Part shown: positions 26,441 to 39,749 of the stretch, piece after piece
How positions within the stretch are numbered: position 1 is the first letter of the stretch
Layout of the letters: the number at the start of each line of letters is the position of its first letter
From: Allacma fusca
Taxonomy: Eukaryota; Arthropoda; Collembola; Symphypleona; Sminthuridae
Reading direction: 5' to 3'
DNA: 64,000 nucleotides
Assembly (NCBI GenBank): GCA_947179485.1
Contig: OX359246.1
Location: forward strand, 13,392,001 to 13,456,000
Program-made: the position numbers and the translations under genes
The notes under the pieces: generated by a model
The model's input: only the letters and a program-made list of their open reading frames with translations
The model's database searches: none
What the model was told of the DNA's origin: nothing

Positions 26441-27020
26441 TTAAAGATTTTTCAAAATTTTTGGGAAATTGTTTGGCAGTTTCCCAGAATTTTCAATGTT
26501 TTCGAAGATGTTACAAATTTTCGGTAAATTTTCCCAATTACTCACATTTTGCAAATTCACGCAAAAGGTTTTGAAAGTTTCCCAAGATTTTACAAAAATT
26601 GCCAAGATGTTGCAAACATTTGCAAAGATTTTACAAAATTTGCGTTTTGCAAAACTTGCCAAGGTAGTGCAAAACTTGCCAAGGTTTTTCAAAATTTGCC
26701 AAGATTGTTCAGAATTTGCCAAGATTTTGCAAAGTTTGCTAAGATTGTGCAAAATTTGCTAAGATTGCACACATTTGTCTTTACCCAAATTTTGCAAACA
26801 TTTGTCTTTACCCAAATTTTGCAAACATTTGTCTTTATAAAAAAAATTTTAAACATTTGTCTTTACCCAAATTTTGCAAACATTTGTCTTTACCCAAATT
26901 TTGCAAACATTTGTCGTTATAAAAAAATTTGTAAACATTTGTCTTCGCCCAAATTTTGCAAACATTTTTCTTTACCCACATTTTGCAAACATTTGCCTTT
27001 ACCAAAATGTTGCATAACAG
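26440..27020. repeat. GCAAAATTTGCCAAG repeat grading into a 27-bp array
   Basis: 26450-26770 holds loose TTGCCAAGATTTTGCAAAA words. 26771-27010 is a 27-bp array (ACATTTGTCTTTACCCAAAT at 26771, 26798, 26825, then 26853 and 26880). The 182-codon plus-strand frame is repeat translation. Confidence 0.92.
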
Positions 27021-28830
27021 AATTCCCCCCACCCGTTTTTCCCACAGAAAAATTTACAAAACGTTTATACGAAAATTTTTTGAAACCTGAAATTTAAGGG
27101 CAATTTTCTGTAAACATTTCATTGATATTTTGCTTTTGACACAAGGCCCAGCCCACAGGGGAAGGAAAAGTTTGAGTTGAATTTGTGTGGAGCCGTATAT
27201 GAAAATGTAAGCCTCATATTTATTCATTCGTATTTGATTCACTCAATATACCTCAAAAAAATAAGGGACTTGATATAAATACACGTAGCGGAGTAGTCGA
27301 ATATAAGAGAAAGGAACTGCACATTAATTCCCTCTGTACGCCTTCCCCATTGTAATAATTCCATTAGCTTATTCGTATTTGATTCTCTGAGAAAAAAAAT
27401 TTATTGTCACAGACGTCATTCTACAGGCTTGAGTTGATTTTTATTGTGATTCTGCTCGTTAGCTCATAATTCCTTACATGGACAAATTTCCCAACAGTAA
27501 ATAATTACTTTCCATATCCAGTCCCATGTATCCACTCCTTTAAATACATACCAAATTATAGACGCATTTTCTCCCTGGGAAATTTTCCCACAAGCGGGAT
27601 GTTTTCAGGGTGAAATTTGACTATCTTTTTGTGTCACTCCGAAAATTCTGCTCGCAGTTTTTGGGCAAAAATCTCTCACAATTTTTTTTCCTTCAAAAAC
27701 CCTTTTATCAGCAAACAATTCTTAAAACCCGTATTTGGTCCAGATTTAAAATTTAACAAATCTTTAAATTTTTTTCTTAAATTTTTGTTTTACATCAATT
27801 TTTTCTGAAAATTTTTTTAGCACAATTTTTTTCCTTAATGGAAAAAATTGAGGGATAAAATCGCATCCGGTCTGGCAACTGTCCACTGTACAAAAATGTT
27901 TTTTTATGCAAAAGCCACATACGTTTTCAAGAGCCATTGGAGCCCAAATATGGGAAAAAACACACAGCCATTGAAGACACCGGTGTCCCAAATCTGAACC
28001 GTCTCTGAAATGACTCAACCCGCGCTTTTTTTCCATTTTTTTAGAAATAAAATCAAACGGGTTCATTCACATGCAAAAACCTGGATCTCCATATTTTTGC
28101 CCCAAATTTTTACGGTACAGTGGAAACATCTTAAAAAAAGTTGTTTTCAGAGTAGGAAAAATTAAAAGGAAATTGTGGCGCCCTTAAAATAAAAAATTTT
28201 GAGGAATACCTGGAAGGCCCTAAATTTTAGGGAAAATTTATGGTTTTTTAAAACTGAAGTGAAAATGGGTTTTGAGGATATTTTGTGGATTTTTTTGAGG
28301 GTGGCTGTGATATGGGGCGGATCCTGTAGGAGGTTTTTATGCAGGGGAATATTAGAGCAATTTTATTTTATATTGTGTATGTGAAGTGTACACAACACAT
28401 GGGTCTGACAAAGCCTGGCCAGAAGGGAAGATGTGGGCCAGAGGAGCATATTATTAATATCAAGTGTGTACAGGAGTTTTTGTGTACTTTGACTCAACTG
28501 TTTCAGGGAGAGCGAATGCTTGGAATATTTTCATCCTGTGGGGATGTGCTTGTGTGAGGGAGAGAGAGAGAGACAGAGAGAGAGAGAGAGGGAAAGGGAA
28601 TTTTACATAATGAAGGTAAATATAGAGAATGAAGTAGGGCTAATATAAAAGGGCTGGGAGAAAGATGAGGGGAGGGAGTAAATTATAACACTATTACAAG
28701 CTTCATAAATTCTTGCTTACGGTAATGGTAAGTGAGAACACGTGGCTCATAGCCCTTCTCGCCTTTCTTTACGGGGCTGTAGAGCTCAGGCAGGGAGGAC
28801 GTTGGGTCAAGTTTCAGTGTAGGGTGGGTT
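27020..28830. other. Non-genic stretch
   Basis: Unique A+T-rich DNA with one (GA)n run; short frames only. Confidence 0.4.
28557..28592. repeat. (GA)n microsatellite
   Basis: Purine run of GAGAGAGA with single interruptions. Confidence 0.85.
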
Positions 28831-30050
28831 AAGGAAGTTACTTGGGATTGGGTTAGGTTAGGGCTCGGGTCAAGTTCAAGTTTGGGTTATTTGTTGGTTA
28901 AGTTTAGTAGGACTAAAGTTGAAGTGGGGACAAGTTTGAGTTTGGGTCAAGTTTTGGATAAGTTACAGTGTTCATAATTTTATTTTGGGCGGGATTCAAG
29001 TTAATATAAGTTCTAGTTTGAGTCAAGTTTGAATTTGAGTCAAGTTTAAGTTTGAGTCAAGTTTGGATTTGAGTCAAGTTTGAATTTGAGTCAAGTTTGA
29101 ATTTGAGTCAAGTTTGAATTTGAGTCAAGTTTGAATTTAAGTCAAGTTTAAGTTTGAGTCAAGTTTGAATTTGAGTAAAGTTTAAGTTTGAGTCAAGTTT
29201 AGGTTTGAGTCAAGTTCAAGTTTGAGGCAAGTTTAAGTTTGAACAAGTTTAAGTTTGAGCAAGTTTAAATTTAAGTCGAGTTCAAGTGTGAGCCAAGTTC
29301 AAGTGGAAGTAAAGTTCAAGTTTGAGTCAAGTTTAAGCTTAAGTGTCAGCCAAGTTTAAGCTTAAGTGTCAGCCAAGTTTAAGTTTGAGTCAAGTTTAAG
29401 TACGAGTTTGTTTCAAGTTCTAGTTTGTTCAAATTGTATTTCGTGTAAGTTCAAACTAAGATAAGTTTTAATTTGGGTTAAGCTCAATCGGATACAAGTT
29501 CAGGTATAATTTTGAGCCAAGTACGAGTTTTGCTACCACACGGTTGGGTCAAATTCAATCTTAAAACAAGTTCATGTTTGAGGTCAAGTTAAATTTGTGA
29601 ATAGTTCAAGCGCGGGTCAAATTTAGATTAATGCAGAGTCCAAGTTTTGATCAACTCAAGTTTCTGTAAGTTTTAATTAACACCATCATCAAGTGTCTGC
29701 AAGTTCAAGTTCAAAATTGCCTCAAGTTCAAGTTTGGTCAAAGTTCGAGTTTATCTCAAGTTCACAATTCGTCAAATTTCCAGTTAGATTCAGTTTAAGT
29801 GTACACAATTTGAAGTTTAATGGAAAGTCAAGTTTGGCCCAAGTTTAAAGTGTGCAGGTTGGAGTTCAAGTCAAGTTCCCCTTTGTTTCAATTTATGCAG
29901 ATTCCAGATTTGACCAGATTTCAAGTTTCACTTAAATTGAAGTATGTGCTAGTTGGAGCTGGGGTTAAGTTCATGTTTGAGATAAACTGAAGTGCTAGTT
30001 TGGGTGGAAGCTTCAATCGGGTTAGGATTTGCTCAAGTTCAAGCTTAAAC
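28830..30050. repeat. 17-bp TTTGAGTCAAGTTTAAG repeat
   Basis: GAGTCAAGTTTGAATTT recurs at 29054, 29071, 29088 and 29105 (17 bp), decaying to scattered CAAGTT words out to 30050. Non-coding. Confidence 0.93.
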
Positions 30051-31390
30051 TTAGAATATTCTTCATAATTTTTTCTACGTTTAAAACGCTGTAAATATAA
30101 CGAGTTCGGCTCTCAAAACTAACCCACTCCGCCCGAACCCAGCTCGAAAACTGCAGAGTGGGAATATCCGTGATAGTAAATACTCATCAGAATAATTCAT
30201 GAGCAGTCATCATCTCAACTAGTCAAATTTACCATTAGGACAGTTTGTCATATCCCATTTCTTTTCATTTACTTGAAACAATAGGGCGGGAAACACACTT
30301 AATAACGTCTATCCTTTAACTTGAATCCTTCCCACATCCCGCGCCCTGCTCGCCCTACACACAGCATGCATTTCGCAATAACCTCCCATTAAAACAAACC
30401 CTTCCTTCTAATTCAACTATTAAGCTCTCACGTAAATTTATCCCTACGAAAAAAAACCTTGCAAATTGCTATAAACACCAGCAAACCGTCGGACACGGAA
30501 AGACTCATTTATTTTTTCAACGCCAAATACAGTATTCACAAAACCCCTACTTTCAACCAAACTCTTTTCTCCTTTTTTTTGGAATAAGTTAAATCTTAAG
30601 GCATTGTCACCCTCAAGAAGCCTACTTCAACTCCTCTCCTCAATCATTCAATTTTTGCATTTCTGTATTTACAAAAAAACATCCCGTACTTTGCATTGGC
30701 ATGGTAGGGAATTTCCATTCCAGGGTTTTGAGAATTACAGAGGAGCCTTGCATTTTGTGCATTCATGATTTTAAGCATCTCCACGTGGATGGGATTTATC
30801 AAACTGAATCTTATTGTGTAACTGGTAACGACAAGTGTTCTCATTGACCCCTTTTTTCCTGTCACGTAGTATACCTGGACTCTTCACATTCTCTGGTTTT
30901 GTGAGCCACTGCTGAGGATCGCATTTTCTATATTTGGATCGTAAAATTCTATAATTTTCCGATCTACGGTCTTCCGATGCAAATGTAACCCTCTATTGAT
31001 TTGGGTACTAAGAAATTCCGAAAAGTTTCAAATCTAGGAATGTTTAACAGTGGGCCACAATTTTCACATGTTAATTTCCGTATGAAAAATAAATTCACAA
31101 AATTCCCAGCAATGTCTAAACTGATGCTTAAACATAGTGCTAGCTATATGTACATGGGTTTCCTTGTGGGAAATGAACTACCGAAGCTGTTGCTATTCGA
31201 TGCACAAAATGCATCGTGTAATTTTGTGCAGTACCTGACGCTGTAACTGTTTCTTGAATTTTGTTCAAGTTTGCAAATACTTAAGTTCCTTACGGGAGAA
31301 TGCAAATTGTTAAATTTTATCGTTACATTTAAACAATAGTCATTTAAACATCGGAGTGATGCAGTTCTAGAGTTTACATCGGAAGACCTT
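30050..31390. other. Non-genic stretch upstream of the LINE remnant
   Basis: May include the eroded 5' part of the LINE from about 30640. No endonuclease motif could be read. Confidence 0.3.
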
Positions 31391-32950
31391 GCATTTGAGT
31401 AACTATAGCATTGCTTATACATGAGGGCGATATTCCTTTCAGTATAAATTGATGTCAGCGGAAAAATCATACGAATCTTGCAAAAAATGTATGAAAAGGC
31501 AAGGATAAAAGCCCGAGTTGATGGCGGGACTTTCAAAGCAATACATATTGGAAAGGGCTTGTTGCTTTAGGGCTGTAGTTTCAGTCCACTGTTATTATGT
31601 TTATACATAATATTGAGGCATTATTCAAAGAAAAGGGTAGTCAAAATCCATCAAACATATTATTGTATGCAAACGACATTGTTCTTCTGACTAGAACAGC
31701 GTCGGATGTAAAAGTAAAGTATTTGTTTTGACAGAATACTTTGAGCAGCTATGCCTGGAACGAAATTTAGCAAATACTTAAATGGTAGTTTTCTGTGAAA
31801 AAAAGCTCCAGAGCCCTCTCAGCGCTTCATGTTTCGAATATAAAAGGAAAAATTGTTAACGACTGTATCTACCTCGGTCTGAATTTTAGCCAAACGGGGT
31901 CCTTCAGAATATATTTTCGAAAGACCCAACTTAGTGGCAAATAATTGCAACCTCGACAAACCCCAAAATTCAGAAATGGAAACAACTTCAAAATTTTTTT
32001 TGCTTGCATTCGTTCATCAATCCTTGACTGCTCACACATTTGGGGTCTAAGATATTTAGGTGGAATGTATTCAGCAATCTTTCTTCAAACAAATATTAGA
32101 GGTTAGTGTGTTGACGCTAAAATCTATTTTACGACTGGAATCCGGACAAATGCATACTAAAGTAAACATATTTCGGCAATTGTTACGATATTTCATGCAC
32201 ATTCTCAAAATGCACGACTCAAGGTACCTAATTGTAAGACAAGCCTTCGTCGCAAAATGCATCCTAGATCAAAAATTAAGGGGTAAAATGCTTTAAGCTA
32301 TTGCAACATAATTGGGTGGCGCAAATTCGAAAATTGTTTGCAAAGCACAGTGTCAATATTTTACAGGAAACTCTAAAGATCACAAACGTTGCAAAATAAT
32401 TATACAGAAATTATGCAAAGTTTTACATCTAAGGTTGGCTCTGTAGGTTTAGTTAAATCTAAAGAGTCACAAAGTCTTAGTGCTTATCAAATTTTGAAGT
32501 ACAATTTCAAATGACCGCTTCTGCTTATCTGGGAATTGATATTGGTATTAAATTCAAAGAAGTTATTTCTCAAGGAAGGCTAAGCCGCGGGAACTTTCGA
32601 ATTGCGAGAGATGTATACAAATTTCCAAGCAGTTATGCTCCAAAATATTTTCCAGTGCTGGAATTCTCAAGATCAAGATTCCTTTGAACATACGATAATG
32701 TCAAGATTCAAGAGTATAATATCACAATGTTGTTTTAATACTGCAAGCCTTCCTAGGCTGAAGTGAACTTACAATTAGCTAGTGCACCTGCACCCTTTGA
32801 TTATGCACATTCAGTTAATAATTTACTTTTAAATTAATGTTTACATTTTATAAATTACGCAAATTGAAAGTCATGGGGTTCAACTGTGGGCTTAAATCTT
32901 GTTAGTCATGAGTGTGGTCCTTCGAGCCTAAAATAAATAAAATATATTAG
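31390..32950 (+). pseudogene. Decayed non-LTR retrotransposon (LINE) reverse transcriptase
   Basis: Fragments in shifting plus-strand frames give the ordered signature of a LINE RT: KIIRILQKMYEKARIK near 31460, then a GxxQGC-type motif where the Gln codon is now TAG (31568), SPLL, then LLYANDIVLL near 31660 (the catalytic YADD box with one Asp changed to Asn). Next come VNDCIYLGLNF and FSQTGSF of the thumb, and a C-terminal piece (32060-32290) with CIQQSFFKQILEVS and LRLESG. Many stops and frameshifts follow. The 3' end is near an AATAAATAAAATATATT tail at 32930-32947. No endonuclease domain was recognised upstream. Clade not assigned. Confidence 0.8.
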
Positions 32951-35620
32951 GATGATAGGAAATTGATAGCAGTTCTTTAGATTTTTGAGGACTATGTACT
33001 GTCCTTCCCGATTTAGTTCCTCTTCTATAAAAAGGACGGACTGTATCTGTCCCGGGGCCGTTGCTCAAAAGAAGTCAAGACTTGGAAGAACTAATAGCAC
33101 TGGAGTCTAAGGCCAATAAATCCCATATTAGCCTCACGTTTTCAACGAACCCCCTCAAGGGACCTCACGTGACTCAACTCTTGCAATTTAATATGTACAT
33201 GCATGCATATACATAGGGACAGCACTTGCATGCCTGCATATTCGACGACTCTTGTTTTCCCTCGGAAATGTCAAGGGACCGGGATATTGTAACACTGAAG
33301 CCAAAGAGGGGCATCCGCTTCCTTTACTTTTTAAAACACTTGTTTAAACTTCCCGCTCCGTCCCTACTTCTCCTTTAACGTATGCTCTTTTGTCCCTATT
33401 TTTTTTATCCAACAGCCCAATTTCCCTCAGCTCCCTCACCCGTTGATCTCCAACCCATGTACATATACAGTCGTCCTCAAATATGACCCACGCCCAAATA
33501 CACACACCCAAGTCTTCTTAATAAAATATTTCCAGAACTTCACACTCTCAAAATATCTAAACACCCATTTATTTTCCAACAAATCTTTTTTAAAAAATTA
33601 TTTATAAAATTGATTTTTTCATACAAACTCAAAAAATAACAAGTTAATTCTACCACTCTGTCAACACTCAAAAATTACAATGTGATAAATATCCCAAAAA
33701 ACATTTTGACCCATATATTTTTCACATTCAAGATCCGAATTGAATAAACAGGAAGGAAGTGAAGGAATAAGGTCCGTGGGAAAAAAATAGGAATTCAAAT
33801 GATGGTCATATTTTCACTTGTGATTCATTTTCGTATATCCGAACTTTTTTTTCATATCCGAGACTTATGACTTGTCCTTTTTTTTGCCGAGAAAAAAAAA
33901 CCTGAATGAATGCATACTTGAGTGAGTTAAAGACAAGCAAGAGTTGGGGCTTGTTGGAAGAGCTAACTTCTTTGTTTGGGCGGGGAGCCTCCATAGGGGC
34001 GGGTGGATGTTCATATAAGCTTGAAAAGTAAAGTGACATGTGCATATGTCCTTTACATACATGTACATACATATATGTCTTATACACTGTACAGTCCTCT
34101 GCTATACTAGTACAAGCGAAACCAGAAGAGGAATGTTAGGAAAGTTACAAGTACGAAGAACCACTCACAGTCCCCTCCGTACATATGGATTTCCTGCATA
34201 AAAAAATTTATCCGTTGAGATCTCTGTGAATTGCAATTCAGAATTTGAACGAGTGAAGAATAACTGGATGAATACCAAACCACTGTGGAAAGTGTGAGGT
34301 ATTTTATTCCGACCCTCTTTTTCCCCCCCCCCTCTCTCTCTCTCTGTGACTCTCTCTTTGAAAATAAAAAAACTTCCTCTCATTCTCATCCTTTACATTT
34401 CTATATGCAATTTCCCTCCTAGCCTTTGAACACACACACACACACACACACACAGAAAAATAAAGATCATAGATCCCTTTCACTCTCTCAACCTCTCAAC
34501 TGACCAGACTCTGGGAAATCTCTACAAAAACACAGGCTCACATATAAGTTCCTAGCCTTCATTCAAAATGCAAGAGCTCATCGGAAAAAAAAACTTCGCA
34601 TCGGTCCCATAGTTTCCGTCCTCTCGCTCCTACGTTTTCTTTGAATCTTCCAAACTTTTTATAATTCCTTGTCCCATATGGTGTCCGTTAGAGAATGAGC
34701 TGAAGTTTTAGAGATTATGTATGAAAAGGTACATGAATTTTTATTACAGAAACCCTTGGAAAGAGGAATCTGTTTTTTCTTTAAATTTGGAGTGTATAAT
34801 TTTCGAAATTAATGGAGAGAATATGTAATCCCGGAAAGAGATTAATTAAATCAAAGTAAACTCCGTAATAATTAATTTCAGAGATTTTTTGGGGGTTTTT
34901 GCAAAAGTGTTCAAAACAGGGATGTTTTCTCAGTGGATGTTTGTTTGTAATATTGTTTGAGGAATTTTCAAAGGTATGGGATGTGTGTGTGTGTGTTGAG
35001 TATTGTTATAGGGGATAAAAGGGGAAGAGGTCTGGGAAATAAGCTTTTGTGTCAATCCCAGCCTTGTTTGGTTGCCTTTTAGGAGTGGACTATGGATCTT
35101 TACAGAGGCCTTGGAAAAAATCCTAAAATTAGATAAACAACGGATATGACTCGGGAAAGGGGGAAAGGTGCGGAGAACAGAAGGCCTGGAAAAAGGGAAC
35201 AAAAAGGTTTTTTGGGGCGGAAGCCACTGGAAGAGGAAGTCCCTTTGATGTAAGGACATTGTTGAGGATTTTTTTTTATTATTAAAAGGGGAAAGAATTT
35301 GTCTGGAGGGAAAACCCAGTCCCGTCCACTCTTGTTCTTCAGATCCTCTCTTTATTCAAAAGGAGACATGTAATAATTTATGTTTGCACTAATTTCCTCA
35401 TGCATTAACCCAATTTGCGGAGGACTATTCACTTCCTCTTTGGTGAGCATACAAAATTTTATAAAAAACCCAAATACTGTCCCGGAACGCCAAGGACCCT
35501 CTCAGAGCGTCGACAGTCATTGGATTGAGAAACGGGGAATTTCCCTAAATTTTTTAAAAAACAAATCCCCTAAATTTTGTGTAATAAGATGCGATTTCAA
35601 ATTTTAAATGATGATCAAAT
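32950..35620. other. Non-genic stretch
   Basis: Contains CTATAAAAAGGACGG (a TATA-like word) at 33028 and a short protein-like frame after it (LLKRSQDLEELIALESKAN), but all three frames are open there, so no call is made. Confidence 0.3.
34325..34454. repeat. (CT)n and (CA)n microsatellites
   Basis: C8 followed by a CT run at 34325-34345, then a CA run at 34430-34454. Confidence 0.88.
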
Positions 35621-35910
35621 TTGCCCTTAAATTCCCAAAATTTTTCTCTTTTCTCCCTAAAATTTTTCCCCTTAAAATTGTTCTCTCTAAAATTTTCCCC
35701 CTTAAAATTTTTCTCTGTAATTTTTCTCCTTAAAATTGTTCTCTCTAAAATTTTCCCCCTAAAATTTTTCTCTGTAATTTTTCTCCTTAAAATTGTTCTC
35801 TCTAAAATTTTTCCCCTTAAAATTTTTCCCCTTAAAATTTTTCCCCTTAAAATTTTTCCCCTTAAAATTTTTCTGCTTATAATTTTTCCCCTTAAAATTT
35901 TTCTCCTAGA
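35620..35910. repeat. 15-17 bp CCCCTTAAAATTTTT repeat
   Basis: AAAATTTTTCCCCTT is repeated at 15 bp in 35805-35900 and more loosely upstream, with two copies of a longer TCTCTGTAATTTTTCTCCTT block. The LKIFP-repeat frame is an artefact. Confidence 0.93.
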
Positions 35911-36278
35911 GATATGTTTTCAATGAAAACCCAATTTGTAGAACAGTCCCTCAAAACTTCTAAATTTTTGGGCTGACAAGAGTGAAAACACGTGAAAATT
36001 TCCCTCAATTCTAAATAATGAACTTTCGAAAATGTCCAAAGATACTTATATGTGAGGCTCGGAGAAGAAAAAAAGATAATTCAGGATTAAAGGGTTAAGG
36101 GTAAAAATTTCCCACATTCCCAGTGGGACAAGACAATAGGGGCTTCAATTCTTGACTTAATGTTCCGTTAATAATCCCTCTTTTTTTCCCCCATCATTTC
36201 ACAGACAATGAATTTTTTTTCTCCTGTAATAAAAAAATTGCTATGTTTAATTATCCCCACCTTAAAATCCTATTCCAG

Positions 36279-36360
36279 GCCTCACTTCATTAAGGAGAGC
36301 ACGGACAGACTGTTCTCTTCCGCTACTCAAAAAATGATTTCAAAACTATATGCAGCATAG
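36279..36360 (+). CDS. Candidate 3'-terminal exon
   Basis: After the acceptor CCTATTCCAG at 36278 the plus strand reads PHFIKESTDRLFSSATQKMI and six more residues to a TAG at 36358. The composition is protein-like and the window's next AATAAA is near 37081. No family is recognised and upstream exons are unknown. Confidence 0.2.
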
Positions 36361-38214
36361 GATGGAGGGCCAGCTTGAAGGAGCTCTGTCCAAGGGATTG
36401 TTATTGCGTGTACAGACAAAATTACGGACGCTTTTAAATATTCCCCATGTTGCAAAATACCATTGTCCTTTAAATGCCAGCGGAATTCCCAACATGACCG
36501 TTGAAGATGATGAGAGATCAATATATGGAGTCGAGGAAATTACGCTCCGTATTTTATGCACAAGGTGGCCCACAAATATTATTCCTCAAAACTCTACAAC
36601 TACAAGATCCATAAAATTCAGATTTTATCCCGCACCCAAATAATTATTTTTTAAAGCCATTTCTTCCCCCCATCAATTCTTTAATAATTATTTTCTAAAA
36701 CCAAAACCCTTCACCCCGGTCAATGTCCCGGGTCACTGCTTTTTTAAAAATCCTTTTAAAAATTTTTGAATATTTAAAACATATTTTTATACAAAAACCC
36801 ATACGTATGTAATTTATTTTTCGAGGGAGGGGAGGGGAAATCTGTCCAGGGGCAAAGTGATACAAGCTATCTTGTACACTAAACTAAGCGGATGTCATAG
36901 GCTGTTGTAGTTTTTACGAACTCGTCCCAATACCAACATATGTTTTAATACATCCCTGATGAGTGGACGGAGAATTTGAGGGCTTTTGTGTCCAGAAATG
37001 TCACTGAGTTTATGTATTTTCCTCAGGTAAAAAAAATTTTTACTGAAGGGCGCTCTTGAGGTACTAAAAACACGATACACAATAAAACAGCTCTCTTTCT
37101 CTCTCTCTCTCCAGAACATGGAACAATTTCTATGGAACAAGTTGCATATACTGGAGGGGCTTTGGAAATAAAAGGGAGGTTCATTTAATTAATAGGAGCG
37201 ACATTGCTAAATACAAAAAAAAATTGCATGCAAACCAAACGTAAAATTCGTGATGGTTATCTAATGAGCAGATAATAATAGCTGGAGCTATAAATACAAG
37301 GCTAAACTCAACAAGGCTTTGTAAACTCTCCCAAAAGTAAATTACAAATTTAAAAAAATTATTATTAAAAAAAAATTTTTGAATTCAAAAGTAAAATCGA
37401 CTATTAAAACCACTGAAAATGGACCCCAATGGAAAGTTTTGAAAAGGAACATCCTGGAAATTCCTATTGTAATTTAAGGGAGTCAGTTTTTACAGAAACC
37501 ATGTCCCTATTGAATGCATTACAGACTTTTGTGTGTGTGTGTGCAAAAGTGAAAGGAATGAAACCCCAAATAACTCTTGCTTTGACACATGTCGCAATTT
37601 TAGTACATATAGGACGGTCCTTATAGCCTTTTCCTAAAATAGGATTTCTTACCCTATCCACACACACGTACGTACATATGTGCCCCTAAAGAATAAGATT
37701 ACAATGATATTTATTCAAAGGAGCAGATTGTACTTGTAGAATTGCAAATTCCATTTACTCCTTCCTTCCACAGACAGACACACAGACAATTCTTCCCGTA
37801 TGTGAGGGAATAAAAATATCCTCAGAGAAAAAAATACACTTGACTTTTTTTTTTTTTTTTCGCACACAGATGAATGTCGGATCTGAATTCCCTAATGTAA
37901 ACGGACACTTGAACATAACACTGATGGGACATAAATAATATGACCGTCGTATCATTTATCATTTGGGAGAGAGGGCCTAGAGAGTCAGGACTCTCAGGAG
38001 GGGATCTCTCTCTCTCTTTTTCTGAACCCTTGGTAAAAATTGCCTTAAGAATTCCATATTTTTTCCCATATATAGGAGACTTCCAAGGAACATATGTTCT
38101 GGTAATAGGGTGCATTTGTCATTTAAATACAGTCTGGGACTTTGGGGATTCTGGAATTTAAAAAATGACCCATATTTGACATATGTTTGGATTTCAATAA
38201 ATTTCTATGGACAA

Positions 38215-38234
38215 TTATATATATATATATATAT
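38215..38234. repeat. (TA)n microsatellite
   Basis: About ten AT units. Confidence 0.9.
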
Positions 38235-38368
38235 GCTCTACGTATAAATATAACAAGGGCTTCATGAATAAAATCCTGAGAATATTTTGACAAAAAAATT
38301 TTACAAACACAACATTAAGAATTTTCGAAAAAAAATAAGCTTACCGCAGGACCATTCTGGGGAATAAC

Positions 38369-38403
38369 AAGAAGAAGATCGAGAAGAAGAAGAAGAAGAA
38401 GAA
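38369..38403. repeat. (AAG)n microsatellite
   Basis: GAAGAAGA runs, flanked on the minus strand by a donor-like CTGCGGTAAGC at 38342. Minus-strand reading would be Ser-rich, but exon status is unsupported. Confidence 0.85.
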
Positions 38404-39749
38404 CAGAAGCTAAGATCATTTGTATTTTTAGGAATAATATTTTGGGAATTCATAGAATTTTTTCAAATATTTAATTTCAAAGCCAGTGTTCTAATGCAGT
38501 AGTTTTGAATTATTATTCTAATAGAAAAAAAAAGAATTATTGTAAATGTTTTTTTTTAAATTAGAGAGATCAAAAGTTTGTGTCATAATTCCGGGCAGAT
38601 AAAAATTTGACCGGGCTTAACATGAGGGCACATTTTGCATCAAATGCCCGAATATCATTTGAAGCACGCACTTTGTTTTTGGAAGGAATAAAAATATTTT
38701 GTGGAATAAGCTTTTTTGGTTTTATTCAAAAAGTAAGTTTGGAATTTTTAGGCCAATTTTGAATTTTTAAGCAGAAGCGTAATTTTTTATGGGTGAAATT
38801 TTATTGGAGGAAATTTTTGGTGAATTTTTAAAGTAATTTTGTGGGAATTGCCAGATGTTTTGAATTAAAGATAAAAAAAATTGTCTTCAAGTGATTTTTA
38901 AAGGAGGTTTCAATGTAGGGATTAGTTTTGAGAAAAAAAGGGGATTTTTGATAAAATATTTGAGGACTGAAGATCTGGATCAAATTCGTGAGCTAAATTA
39001 TCATCACATGCTTAGTTTTGGGCCATTTTTCTGGAATTTATTTTACAGTATCCCGGCTCTCACAATAAAATTTTATCTGATATGGCGGAACTATAGATTA
39101 GCTCCAATTGGCAAATAATAATGGCAAAAAAGACTAAACGCACTTTTAATCGGAGTTTTTTTTATGTCTGGGCTTCAAATCGTCAGATGATTAATGATTA
39201 ATTGCGAACTGACATGAACGTGATGAAGCATTGACTATCAATTCCGAATTTCTCACTCACTTTGAAATTTTTGGGATCTTTCTTGTGTATGGATTTTTTT
39301 TTTTGGAAGGGTTGTTTTTGTAAGGGAGGAATTTTTAAGAGTTTTGTTTTAATTTGTGTGTTGGATTTTGAAGACAGTGGTGGTAATGTTACTCAAACGG
39401 GAGTTTATGTCCATTTGAGAGCCTTTTAAAGGTGCAAGTTTTTTTTGGTGGGGTTTGTTTCACTTGATGTACTTATGGTGTATTTATTTTTTGGGTTATA
39501 TCGGTAAATAGTGTGTTTGGAATGTCCCGGGCTGGAATTCTGGGCGGAGCATGTGAGTTTGAGGGGAGAGTTCTCAAAAGTAAGGTTGTTGAGGTGTTTT
39601 ATGTCAGATGTCTCCTTCAGGCTGTGGGTTAGTGGTTTTTCGATGGGAATAACTAATTTTTTTGTAATGGTGACATTTTGATGAGAGCGGTTTGGCAAAA
39701 AGATTGTGGGAATTCCTCCCAATTTGTATCTTTGATTTTTTACTGAATT

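Noticed and set aside
26549..27097. 182-codon plus-strand frame
   Set aside because: Repeat translation of the GCAAAATTTGCC and 27-bp arrays.
36346..36573. Minus-strand frame (GHLVHKIRSVISSTPY)
   Set aside because: It overlaps another open frame and a candidate plus-strand 3' exon; no homology is recognised.
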